Assembly: GCF_016859125.1 (NCBI RefSeq)
Contig: NZ_CP069338.1
Location: forward strand, 11,845,501 to 11,909,500
Direction of reading: 5' to 3'
DNA from: Archangium violaceum
GTDB lineage: Bacteria > Myxococcota > Myxococcia > Myxococcales > Myxococcaceae
DNA: 64,000 nt
Shown here: positions 30,703-39,476 of the stretch, piece by piece
How the letters are laid out: each line of letters begins with the position of its first letter
Position numbering within the stretch: the first letter of the stretch is position 1
Position numbers and translations under genes: made by a program
Notes under the pieces: model-generated
What the model saw: only the letters and a program-made list of their open reading frames with translations
Told to the model about the DNA's origin: nothing
Database searches by the model: none

Positions 30703-31036
30703 GTCTGAATGTCTCGAGCGTCCGTTCGGACAAGGTCAGCTGAAACGGACTGCCCTGCTGACAATGCCCATCGAAGCGAACGTCTTCTCCTCCGCCCTGA
30801 GCTCACCATCGGTGAAGGCGCTCCCCTTCAGGCTCGATGGCCTTGCCTGTCCAAGGCTCGTCCGTACCGTGACGAGCCGCGACGACCGGCTGTTGCACGA
30901 GCCGCGCCAACCTCACGTCCCTTTGACCTGGCTCCGGAAGACGAGAACTGACACGTCAGCCAGCCTCTGATGACACGACAGCGATGTCGGCGGACGCGTC
31001 AAGAACATCCACGGCTACCGCCAGCCAGAAGGCACT
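30703..31036. other. Non-coding region between arginine kinase and PhnW-like genes
   Basis: 334 bp between two minus-strand genes. A palindrome GTCCGTTCGGAC lies near 30718-30730, close to the arginine kinase start. Short open frames here do not look like proteins I know. Confidence 0.35.
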
Positions 31037-32146
31037 TCAGGCGGTGTGCGGCAGGGCGTCCAGCTCCCGAAGCGCGTCGCCCATGGCGGAAACGGCACGG
31101 CGCATATCGTCGGGCGTCACGGCGCCAATACAGCCGACACGGAAGGTGGGCTCCTCCGTGTTGTAGAAGTTCGAGATCAGCACGCCGCGACGCTTCAGCG
31201 CGTCCACGAAGCGCTGGAGTTCGAAACCGCCGCCGGGCTGGTGGAAGGTGCCGATGATGGGCCCCTGGTGCTCCACCGCCAGGTAGGGGCGCAGGCCCAG
31301 CGCCTCCATGCCCTCGCGCAGGATGCGCATGTTCTCGCGGTAGCGGGCGAGGCGCGCGGGCTGGCCGCCCTCCTCTTCATAGAGGCGCATGGCCACGCCG
31401 AAGGCCCGCAGCACCTGCGGCGCCGGCGTGAAGCGAGAGGAACCGGAACCGTTGCGCTCGGCCCTCAACAGCACGTCCGCGAGATCGAGGCTCCAACTGC
31501 CGGCCTGCCCCAGGCGGGCGCGGGTGTGCTCGACAGGGCAGACCGCGAAGCCACAGCCCGGCAGTCCCTCCAGGCACTTGTTGGGGGTGAAGGTGATGGC
31601 ATCGACCTCGGGGTGATCGGCGAGGCGGAAGGGCCAGGCCCCGAAGGCGCTGACGGCGTCGAGGAGCACACGCTTGCCGGCACGGCGGGCGGCGGCACCC
31701 AGCACCTCCGGGTCGTTGATGATGCCCGTGCCGGTCTCGCTGACCACGGCGCACAGATGAGTCACCTCCGGATGTGCGGCGAACGCGGCGTCCAGCTCCG
31801 CCTCGGTGACGGGCCGGGTGTCCGGCAGCTCGAGCGTCACGGGGACACGCCCGGCCTCGCTGGCGAGGCGGTGAATGCGCGCGGCATAGGTACCGTTCAT
31901 CGGCAGGAGGAAGCAGCCACCCGCGGGAATGAAGGTGCGGATCGCCGCTTCCACGATGAAGTGGCCCGAGCCCTGAAGCGGCAGGGTGGCGTGCCTACCC
32001 GGGATGCCTCCAGCGATCTCGGTCACCTTGGCGCGGATGGCGGCGTACTCGGCGCGGAAGTCCAGGTCCCAGGGAGCAATGTCCGCGGTCATCGCGGCGC
32101 GCACGCGTGGATCGGTCTGGACGGGGCCCGGAATGAGCAGGAGCAT
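31037..32146 (-). CDS. PhnW-like class V aminotransferase
   Basis: 369 residues. PLP-dependent enzyme closest in pattern to 2-aminoethylphosphonate-pyruvate aminotransferase: LLLIPGPVQTDPRVRAAM, then PWDLDF, LPLQGSGHFIVEAAI, Asp163 in LLDAVSAFG, and the Schiff-base lysine Lys190 in TPNKCLEGLPGCGF. No phosphonatase (PhnX) or transporter gene is nearby, so the substrate could instead be another 2-amino compound with pyruvate or glyoxylate. It lies in the accessory region and has no operon partner. Confidence 0.8.
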   Translation of the reverse strand: MLLLIPGPVQTDPRVRAAMTADIAPWDLDFRAEYAAIRAKVTEIAGGIPGRHATLPLQGSGHFIVEAAIRTFIPAGGCFLLPMNGTYAARIHRLASEAGRVPVTLELPDTRPVTEAELDAAFAAHPEVTHLCAVVSETGTGIINDPEVLGAAARRAGKRVLLDAVSAFGAWPFRLADHPEVDAITFTPNKCLEGLPGCGFAVCPVEHTRARLGQAGSWSLDLADVLLRAERNGSGSSRFTPAPQVLRAFGVAMRLYEEEGGQPARLARYRENMRILREGMEALGLRPYLAVEHQGPIIGTFHQPGGGFELQRFVDALKRRGVLISNFYNTEEPTFRVGCIGAVTPDDMRRAVSAMGDALRELDALPHTA

Positions 32147-32249
32147 CGTTGGTCCTCAGCATGGTTCCCTCAGAAGGGATTCTTCTCGAAACGTGGGGTG
32201 CTCGGGTCGATGAGATGCAAGGGCTGGGCCGAGCCGGCCCCGGGGAACA

Positions 32250-32301
32250 GGTGTCAAACGATTCGTGGGGAGGACGTCGTTGGAACGATTCCTTTGACAC
32301 C
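32250..32301. repeat. 9-bp perfect inverted repeat, 34-bp spacer
   Basis: GGTGTCAAA at 32250-32258 and TTTGACACC at 32293-32301. A short direct repeat AACGATTC lies inside each arm edge. It sits between divergent genes and could be an operator or the remains of a small element. Confidence 0.4.
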
Positions 32302-32380
32302 TCGTGGGCCGGACTTTTTCTGGACACCCTTTCCGACTCCCCTCTAATCCGGGATTTACCCTTGGAGATGGGAGAGGCGG

Positions 32381-33304
32381 ATGCCACTCAACTACAACCC
32401 AAACGACGTGATTGAGTTCACGGCTCATGATTTCCTGTATGGGCTGGACACCGGAGCCCTCAGGCCCCGCTCGCTCTTCTTCCAGAACTTCGTCCGGCCA
32501 CTGAAGGAGGATGGGAATATCTGGAAGGATCACCACGTGGACTCCCACAAAATCGATTGCCTGACGCAGGGGCTTGGTCCGACACCTCCCAAGGACATCA
32601 TGCTGCTGCCCAACACGATGCTGGCAGTGGATATACTCAAGAAGTCGAGAGAGGCCTCCGAGAAGGCGGGTCTGAAAGACGGGTGGGAGGGAAGGATGAC
32701 CAAGCAAAAGAGTGACTTTCGGATCCAGGACCAGGCGGAATACCTTCAGTGGATCTCGAGCACCCGCTACTCACCCGGGCTGTCCAGGTTGCCAGAGAAC
32801 TGGAACACGCGCTTCAAGCGGACGAGCAAGGCCGGCCTGTTCTGGACGCTCTTCGTGAAAGGCTACAACGTCCACTTCATCGTGGACGGCAAGATGGACT
32901 ACGACATCGTGGTGAGGGGCTCGAAGAGCCATGCGCAGTACGCCAGATTCACGAAGAAGTATGCCAGTTCCCTGGCCGATGACGTCGTGGAGGTCGAAGA
33001 GAAACGCATCACCTGGTCCGAGATGCGGTGGATCTACCGCCACAGGGACTTCGCCGCCGTCTCGAATCACGTCCAGTTCTGGGAGATGGTCGATGCCTAC
33101 GAGTTCAAAGCCGTCAAGGCCCCCTGGCTTGATCAGCGGTTCAGCAGCGCGTGGACGAGCTATCAGCCCAAACTCGACAAGAGGGACACCAGCAGTGACG
33201 ACATGGGGGAACTCCTGAAGACGATCAATCCCAACCATGAGCCCGTGGGTCCCCAGCCCGTCGCACGGACGCGCGAGACGAATGGGAAGCTGCAGGTCCT
33301 GTAG
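32381..33304 (+). CDS. Uncharacterised soluble protein
   Basis: 307 residues without signal peptide or membrane helix. The start ATG 32381 has GGAGAGGCGG directly upstream. The sequence is basic and rich in aromatic residues (WISSTRYSPGLSRLP, LFVKGYNVHFIVDGKMDYD, WSEMRWIYRHRDF). I do not recognise the family. Mixed alpha/beta composition with conserved-looking Asp, Arg and Trp suggests an enzyme or an effector. AT-richer codon choice than the core genes fits its place in the accessory stretch. Confidence 0.75.
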   Translation: MPLNYNPNDVIEFTAHDFLYGLDTGALRPRSLFFQNFVRPLKEDGNIWKDHHVDSHKIDCLTQGLGPTPPKDIMLLPNTMLAVDILKKSREASEKAGLKDGWEGRMTKQKSDFRIQDQAEYLQWISSTRYSPGLSRLPENWNTRFKRTSKAGLFWTLFVKGYNVHFIVDGKMDYDIVVRGSKSHAQYARFTKKYASSLADDVVEVEEKRITWSEMRWIYRHRDFAAVSNHVQFWEMVDAYEFKAVKAPWLDQRFSSAWTSYQPKLDKRDTSSDDMGELLKTINPNHEPVGPQPVARTRETNGKLQVL

Positions 33305-33495
33305 ACGCTCTTGGACCCGCTCCGAGAGGGTGGCGCATCCGGCTCACCGCGAAGGCGTCAGCTCACCCACCTCGCTCCACCTGAGGACCCCGCACGTTCC
33401 GCGCTAACACCCCCATCCCGCCTATACTTTTTCCGTCTCACGGGATACGCAGCCTGCATTCAGGTACTCGTTCGTGGTGAGTGACGTGGAATAGG
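33305..33495. other. Short intergenic region
   Basis: About 190 bp between two plus-strand genes; nothing recognisable apart from the probable promoter area before the methyltransferase, where TATACTTTTT near 33423 is unusually AT-rich for this DNA. Confidence 0.3.
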
Positions 33496-34710
33496 ATGAA
33501 CCTTCAAGATCGACTGAAAGCGCTCACCGACCTGCTCAGGCCCTGGTCGGAGCTCTGGTCACGCTCCATCCTCCAGAATTGGCCGGAGTCCGGAGCCGCC
33601 TATCTCGAATCCTGGCTGTCCTATGCTGAATCACTCGACGAAGAGGGCGAAAGGATGCTGGATGATGGGGAGCTTCCAGGTGAGCCTCCCGCGTCGCTGC
33701 ATTCGCTCGTGCTCGCTCTTCGTGAACTGACAGCGCTGCCCTGGCATGAAGGCGTTCAACGTCTGACGACCGCGGACGCGCAGGGACTCAATACCAAGAA
33801 AGCCCATGAGATCGAAAGGGTCCTCGCCCTGCTCGGGTCGAGAACAAAGACGATCCGGCAGGCGGTCGACATCGGTGGCGGCATGGGACATCTCGCTCGT
33901 CTCTGTGTCAGGGCTTTCGATTGGACCTTCCACAGCATCGATCGTGATGCCGCCTTACAGGAGAAAGGCCGAGACTGGCTGCGAAGGACCCGGAGCCTGC
34001 CGCGGGAAAAGCTGTGGTTCATCCACTCTTCCGTCGAAGACGGGCCGCAGAGCGAGATTGATCCGCTCTTTTCCGGTCAGGACCGGGTCTCGATTGGCCT
34101 GCACACCTGCGGGTCGCTCGCGCTGAAGCAGATCCGCAAGAGCCAGAAGGCAGGACTCCTCCTGAACTTTGGCTGCTGCTACGACCAGATGGATGCAGCA
34201 CGGGACTATCCTGTCTCCCGCTTCGGGAAGGTGCATGAGCTTCCCATCACCCGACGAGCCCTGTTCCTGGCGACGCGTGGAAGACACCACAAGACCGAGG
34301 CTGAGTTCGCGCTGATGAAACGCGTCAACGAGCAACGGTTCGCGCTCGATCTCCTGCTGAGGCGGAAGTTTCCCGCTCTCGGCTTCGTGCGGGCGGGGGA
34401 TGCACCCAAGACGCTCTATGCCGGGAGTTTCGCTGTCTATGCGCGTGATCGTCTGGAGCGCCTGCGACTCGATGTCGGCATGACGGACGCCGAGCTGAAT
34501 TCCTTCGAATTGTCCGCTCGCCCCGAGACGAGGCGCATCTTCCTCTGTCATCTGCTGAGGGAGCGCTTCGCGAGGGCCCTGGAGATCGTGATTCTGCTCG
34601 ATCGCGCGCTACTCCTCGAAGAGATGGGCTTTCAGGTCGAACTCCTGCAGGTCTTCGAACCGAGCCTCTCCCCTCGCAACATCGCCCTCATCGCATCAAG
34701 GGCAGACTGA
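33496..34710 (+). CDS. METTL25/RRNAD1-like SAM-dependent methyltransferase
   Basis: 404 residues from ATG 33496, which follows GGAATAGG. The Rossmann SAM-binding loop is VDIGGGMGHLARL, with an acidic partner in SIDRD. The later pattern IGLHTCGSLALKQI and LLNFGCCYDQM matches the CG(D/S)L and GCCY signatures of the Methyltransf_32 domain in eukaryotic METTL25 and RRNAD1 proteins. The N-terminal 130 residues are helical. The substrate is unknown. Codon use is less GC-biased than neighbours, which suggests transfer. A MITE-like element follows 15 bp after the stop. Confidence 0.8.
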   Translation: MNLQDRLKALTDLLRPWSELWSRSILQNWPESGAAYLESWLSYAESLDEEGERMLDDGELPGEPPASLHSLVLALRELTALPWHEGVQRLTTADAQGLNTKKAHEIERVLALLGSRTKTIRQAVDIGGGMGHLARLCVRAFDWTFHSIDRDAALQEKGRDWLRRTRSLPREKLWFIHSSVEDGPQSEIDPLFSGQDRVSIGLHTCGSLALKQIRKSQKAGLLLNFGCCYDQMDAARDYPVSRFGKVHELPITRRALFLATRGRHHKTEAEFALMKRVNEQRFALDLLLRRKFPALGFVRAGDAPKTLYAGSFAVYARDRLERLRLDVGMTDAELNSFELSARPETRRIFLCHLLRERFARALEIVILLDRALLLEEMGFQVELLQVFEPSLSPRNIALIASRAD

Positions 34711-34724
34711 CTCTGGTTCCAGAA

Positions 34725-34848
34725 TTCCTAGGAGCTTGTCGGAATATCTCAACGACCCACTACATATCGGGTAGTGCGAGCTGAACGCACCGCCACAGTT
34801 GGTATGTAGGAGTCGTTTTTGGTCGATACTCCGACAGGCTCCTAGGAA
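34725..34848. mobile_element. 124-bp MITE-like element with 24-bp terminal inverted repeats
   Basis: The arms 34725-34748 (TTCCTAGGAGCTTGTCGGAA..) and 34825-34848 are inverted copies matching at 22 of 24 positions. The 76-bp interior has no gene. Size and structure fit a miniature inverted-repeat element mobilised by a full-length transposon elsewhere. It sits 33 bp left of the outer IS21 element. Confidence 0.7.
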
Positions 34849-34965
34849 AACCGCCCTCGAACGCTCCGGACTGTTCTCTCCTGTAGAGCGACAGCAAAAT
34901 TGACCCCCTGGCGACACTAAAACTGACCCCCTCCCGGAGCCCCCTGAACCAGGGAGGTAACCTCG

Positions 34966-36258
34966 ATGGGAGAGACGGCAGCAGTTGTGGCACCCCGCGC
35001 AGCGGAGGTGCCGATGGTCGAGCAGGAAGTGGTGCGGCGGATACGGGTGCTGGCGCAGGCCGCTTGGGGCCACAAGCGGATAGCGCGCGAGATGGGCGTG
35101 GCGCGCAACACCGTGCGGCGCTATCTGCGCGGGGGCAGCGAGGCCGACAAGCAGGTGCGGCCGAAGGCCCGGCGGCTCACCGCGGCTGAGCAGGAGCGCG
35201 CGGCGGAGCTGTGGAACGGCGCAGCCGAAGGCAACGCGGTCGTCGTCAAGGCGCTGCTGGCACAAGAGGGAGTGGAGGCCAGCGTGCGCACCGTGCAGCG
35301 AGCGGTGGAGGACAGACGGCGAGAGGCGCACGCGGCCCAAGTGGCCACGGTGCGCTTCGAGACGAAGCCGGGACAGCAGATGCAGGTGGACTTCGGGGAG
35401 AAGCAAGTGCGCCTGGGCGGGCAGTTGGTGAAGGTGTTCCTGCTGGTGGCGGTGCTGAGCTTCTCGCGCCGGCTGTTCGTGCGAGCCGTCCTCAACCAGC
35501 GAGGAGACGACTGGAGAGAGGGCGTGGCGGCGGCGTTCGTGCACTTCGGAGGGGTGCCGCTGGAGGTGCTCGGGGACAATGCGCGGCCGCTGGTGGACAA
35601 GCACGACAGGAAGGCGGGCACGGTGCGCTTCCACCCGGCCTGGTTGGAGTTCTGCCGGGACTGGGACGTGACGCCCAAGGCGTGCGGGCCGTACCGCGCG
35701 CGCACCAAGGGCAAGACGGAGTCGGGCGTCAAGTACGTCAAGCGCAACGCGCTGGCGGGCCGGGACTTCGAGGACTTCGGGGCACTGGAGAAGCAGCTGG
35801 AGCAGTGGATGGCCGAAGCGGATGAGCGCGTGCACGGCACCACGCACGAGCGGCCGCGGGAGAGGTACGAGCGCGAGGAGAAGGCCGCGCTGCGCCCGTT
35901 GCCCTCGCGGCCAGTGCCGAGCCGCCAGCAGAGGCTCAAGCGCAAGGTGGCCAATGACGCGTTGGTGGACGTGGACACGGTGCGCTACAGCGTGCCGCAC
36001 CGGCTGGTGCGCGAGAGCGTCGAGGTGCAGGTGGGCGAGGACGAGGTGCGCATCTTCCACGCGGGCAAGCTGGTGGCCACGCACGCACGCAGCAAGGAGC
36101 CGCACGCGCGCGTCGTGGACTCGGCCCACTGGAAGGGCCTGTGGCGGGCGCGCGCGGAGCAGCCCACCAAGGAAGGCTCCAAGCTGACCGCGCTGGGGCG
36201 CTCGCTGGAGGCCTACGCCGACGTGGTGGAGCAGGGCGCGAAGCGAGGTGCGGTATGA
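34966..36258 (+). CDS. istA: IstA transposase of the outer IS21 element
   Basis: 430 residues. Helix-turn-helix N-terminus (RIAREMGVARNTVRRYL) and an RNase H-fold integrase core with the DDE residues in MQVDFGEKQV, VLGDNARPL and KGKTESGVKYVKRN. It has the C-terminal beta-domain usual in IstA. The stop overlaps the istB start as ATGA. The frame is intact, but transposition also needs istB, which is broken. Confidence 0.93.
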   Translation: MGETAAVVAPRAAEVPMVEQEVVRRIRVLAQAAWGHKRIAREMGVARNTVRRYLRGGSEADKQVRPKARRLTAAEQERAAELWNGAAEGNAVVVKALLAQEGVEASVRTVQRAVEDRRREAHAAQVATVRFETKPGQQMQVDFGEKQVRLGGQLVKVFLLVAVLSFSRRLFVRAVLNQRGDDWREGVAAAFVHFGGVPLEVLGDNARPLVDKHDRKAGTVRFHPAWLEFCRDWDVTPKACGPYRARTKGKTESGVKYVKRNALAGRDFEDFGALEKQLEQWMAEADERVHGTTHERPRERYEREEKAALRPLPSRPVPSRQQRLKRKVANDALVDVDTVRYSVPHRLVRESVEVQVGEDEVRIFHAGKLVATHARSKEPHARVVDSAHWKGLWRARAEQPTKEGSKLTALGRSLEAYADVVEQGAKRGAV

Positions 36259-37065
36259 GCCACGAGCTGGTGCACGCGCGCGTGCTCGAGCACCTGGAGA
36301 GACTGCGCCTGGGACACCTGGCCGAGCGGCTGGACGCGATGCTGGCGGAGGCGGCGCGCGGTGAGCCCACGTACCTGGACTTCCTCGACGCGCTGCTGCG
36401 CGAGGAGGTGGGAGCCAAGCAGCGCAAGCGGGTGAGCATGGGAATCACCATCGCGCACTTCCCCACGGTGAAGACGCTGGAGGACTTCGACTTCAAGGCG
36501 CAGCCCTCGGTGGACCAGAAGCTGGTGCGGGAACTGGCCACGGGGCGATTCATCGCCCAGGCGGAAAACGTCCTGCTCTTCGGCCCGCCGGGCGTGGGTA
36601 AGACGCACCTGGCCATTGGACTGGGCCGGGCGGCGGTGGAGGCCGGGCACCCGGTGCTCTTCACCAGTGCCACGGCGCTGCTGGCGGCGCTGGCCAAGGC
36701 CGAAAGCGAAGGGGCGCTCAAGGACAAGCTCAACTACTTCGCCAAGCCGAAGCTGCTGGTGGTGGACGAGCTGGGCTACCTGCCCTTCGAGAAGCGCAGC
36801 GCCCACCTCTTCTTCCAGTTGGTGGCGCGTCGCTACGAGAAGGGCAGCATGCTACTAACCACCAATCAGATGGTGGGCCAGTGGGGCGGCGTCTTCGGAG
36901 ATGACGTGCTGGCCGCGGCCATCCTCGACCGGCTGCTGCACCACAGCCACACGCTGCTCATCCAAGGCGGCTGCGTATTCCGGCCATCGTGATCACCCAG
37001 ATCGGTCGATCGTGATCACCTGGATCGGTCATCGTGATCGGAGCGAAGCGACGCTGACCGGGGAC

Positions 37066-37806
37066 CTACTTCTCCGCGGACTCCTCCTTCCTGCGGGAGG
37101 GGCCCTTTAGCACGACCCGATGGGAGTTATGTAGCACCCTGTCGCAAATGGCATCGGCCACCGTCGGGTCACCCAGGTGGTGGTGCCACTTCGTGGTGGG
37201 CAGCTGGCTGGTCATGAGGGTGCTGCGGTTGCCGTACCTGTCCTCGAGAATCTCCAGCATGTCGCGACGCTCCTGCTCCTTGAGCGGCGCCAGCCCCCAG
37301 TCGTCAATCACCAGCACGTCCACCTTGGCCAGACGCGCCAGCACGCGCGCGTACGAGCCGTCCGCATGGGCCAGTGTCAGCTCATCGAAGAGGCGCGGCG
37401 CCCTGCGGTAGAGCGCCTTGTAGCCCTTGCGGCACGCGGTCTGCGCCAGCGCGCATGCCAGGTACGTCTTGCCGGTGCCCGTGGCTCCCGTAATCACCAC
37501 GTTCTGGTGCTCGGCCACCCAGCGGCACGAGCCCAGCTGGCGCACCAAGCTCTTGTCCAGCTCGCGCTTGGGGGCGTAGTCGATGTCCTCCAAGCTCGCG
37601 CTGCTCAGCCGCAGCTTCGCTTCGCGCAGGCAGCGCGCCGTGCGCGCGTTCTCCCGGTGCAGCCACTCGGCGTCCACCAGCATTCCCAGCCGCTCGTCGA
37701 AGGACAGCTTCGACAGCTCGGTGTCCTTCTGCTGCCACTCCCACTCGGCGGCCAGGGCGGAGAGCTTCAGGGAGTGCAGCTTCTGCATCGTCGGTTCGTT
37801 CAGCAT
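37066..37806 (-). CDS. istB: IstB ATPase of the inner IS21 element
   Basis: 246 residues from ATG 37806, with GAGGAGAAG just upstream. AAA+ helper protein with Walker A VITGATGTGKTYLA and Walker B VLVIDDWGLAPL, plus the IstB N-terminal helical domain (MQKLHSLKLSALAAEWEWQ). Full length and apparently functional. It belongs to a different IS21 branch from the outer element's protein. It follows istA on the same strand. Confidence 0.92.
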   Translation of the reverse strand: MLNEPTMQKLHSLKLSALAAEWEWQQKDTELSKLSFDERLGMLVDAEWLHRENARTARCLREAKLRLSSASLEDIDYAPKRELDKSLVRQLGSCRWVAEHQNVVITGATGTGKTYLACALAQTACRKGYKALYRRAPRLFDELTLAHADGSYARVLARLAKVDVLVIDDWGLAPLKEQERRDMLEILEDRYGNRSTLMTSQLPTTKWHHHLGDPTVADAICDRVLHNSHRVVLKGPSRRKEESAEK

Positions 37807-37931
37807 GTGCTTCTCCTCGGGTGTGAGGCACCTGCCGGGTGCCGCGGTGTTGGAGGGCCTCGTCGTCGCGCGCCGGCGCACGCAGTGCGACGGCGCGCCC
37901 TCACGCACGAGGCTCCCAGGTGGCGTGAGGG

Positions 37932-39476
37932 TCAGTGGTAGTAGTCGCCGCCGCGCACGTTCTCGTGCGTCTGCGCGGCGGGCTCCGGCTGCACTTCGTC
38001 CGTTGGTGGGGCGAGCCGGTCCAGCCCGTTCTGGAGAATGGAGTCGACGTGCCGAAAGGAGCGGGCGCTCACTGCCAGGGCTCGCGTGCACGCCGCCTCC
38101 AGCCGCTCGTTACCGTAGCGCCTGGCCAGCCGCAGTATCCCCAGGCAGGAGCGGTAACCCAGCTCCGGGTGGGGACGCTCCGAGAGGATGCTCTCCACCA
38201 GCTTCCGGGTGTTGGGGCCGATGGTGCCGGCCCAGTGCACCAGCCGCGAGGGTGTCCACTCCAGGTGCTTCTGGTGCGCCTTGGGCATGTGCTCCGGCTG
38301 CGTGGTGTGCCGTCCCCGCTCGTCGCTGCGCACGTGGCTCGCTACGCGCTCGCCGCGCTGGTACAGCTCCACCGAGGTGGCCGTCACCCGCGCCTCCAGC
38401 ACCTGCTGCACCAGCGCGTACGGCACCGAGTAGAAGTGGTGGTGCACCTGCACGTGGTAGTCGATGTTGACTCGCACCTGCTTCCACTCGCCGTAGGTGA
38501 AGGCCTCGGCCGGTAGCGGCCGCAGCGCCGGCTTGTCCAGCCGCTCGAAGAGCTCGCGCCGACTCGCGTCGTACAGCCGCATCTTCCGGTTGTTGATGTC
38601 CTCGAGCAGCTCGCCAATGCGCTCGTTGAGCGCCTCCAGCGAGAAGAAGGTGTGGTGGCGCAGCCTCGCCAGCAGCCAGCGCTGCACCACCAGCACGCCC
38701 ACCTCCACCTTCGCCTTGTCCCGGGGCGAGCGCGGACGCGCTGGCAGCACCACCGTGCCGCAGTGCCGCGCGAATTCCTCGTACGTGCGCTGCACTCCCG
38801 GCTCGTAGCGGCACGCTCGCGTCACCCCGCTCTTGAGCTGGTCGGGCACCAGCGCTCCCGGCACCCCACCGAGGTACACGAAACAGCGCTGGTGGCTGGC
38901 GATGAAGTCCGGCCCTCGCTGCGTGCGCGTGGCCTCCGCGTACGTGTAGTTGGAGGCCCCCAGCACCGCCACGAACAGCTCCACCTCCACGCGCTCGCCC
39001 GTATTGGGGTCCACCAGGTGCGGCTTGTTTCCCGAGTAGTCGACGAAGAGCTTCTCTCCGGCCCGGTGCTCCTGCCTCATGGTGAGCCGGTGTCTGGCCA
39101 GCCACTGCCGGTAGTACTCGCAGAACTGCGTGTAGCGGTACCCGTCCGGATGCTTCTCCAGGTACTCCAGGTGCAACAGCTCCAGAGTGACGCCCGGCTT
39201 CTTTCTCTCCGTGTAGATGTACACCGGGTCGGGCAGGGGCCGCTGGGCCGCTGGCTTCGGCGCGGCGCCATACAGCCGCTCCTCCAACTCCTCCTCCCGC
39301 ATCTGCTCCACCTGCTCCCAGTCCAGCTTCGCCGCCGTGGCGCGCGCCAGCACGCTCCCCACCGCCCCCTCGCTGATTCCCAGGCTGCTGGCCACCTCCC
39401 GGTGGCTTCTCTTCTGCACCCACTTCTGCCGTAGCACTTCTCGTATGTGACGCATGGACAGTCGCTCCGTGGCCAT
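37932..39476 (-). CDS. istA: IstA transposase of the inner IS21 element
   Basis: 514 residues from ATG 39476, preceded by GGAGGGCCG. HTH N-terminus (SHREVASSLGISEGAVGSVL), integrase core with FVDYSGNKP, LVPDQLKSG and DKAKVEVGVLVV for the DDE triad, and the C-terminal domain with YHVQVHHHFYSVPY. Length and motifs are complete. The open frame upstream of 39476 lies in the IS terminus and is not used. Confidence 0.92.
   Translation of the reverse strand: MATERLSMRHIREVLRQKWVQKRSHREVASSLGISEGAVGSVLARATAAKLDWEQVEQMREEELEERLYGAAPKPAAQRPLPDPVYIYTERKKPGVTLELLHLEYLEKHPDGYRYTQFCEYYRQWLARHRLTMRQEHRAGEKLFVDYSGNKPHLVDPNTGERVEVELFVAVLGASNYTYAEATRTQRGPDFIASHQRCFVYLGGVPGALVPDQLKSGVTRACRYEPGVQRTYEEFARHCGTVVLPARPRSPRDKAKVEVGVLVVQRWLLARLRHHTFFSLEALNERIGELLEDINNRKMRLYDASRRELFERLDKPALRPLPAEAFTYGEWKQVRVNIDYHVQVHHHFYSVPYALVQQVLEARVTATSVELYQRGERVASHVRSDERGRHTTQPEHMPKAHQKHLEWTPSRLVHWAGTIGPNTRKLVESILSERPHPELGYRSCLGILRLARRYGNERLEAACTRALAVSARSFRHVDSILQNGLDRLAPPTDEVQPEPAAQTHENVRGGDYYH

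Noticed and set aside
36984-37060. CRISPR-like short repeats (TGATCAC..GATCGG)
   Set aside because: The repeats are few, unevenly spaced and mirrored at the other end of the inner IS21, so they are transposase-binding terminal repeats.
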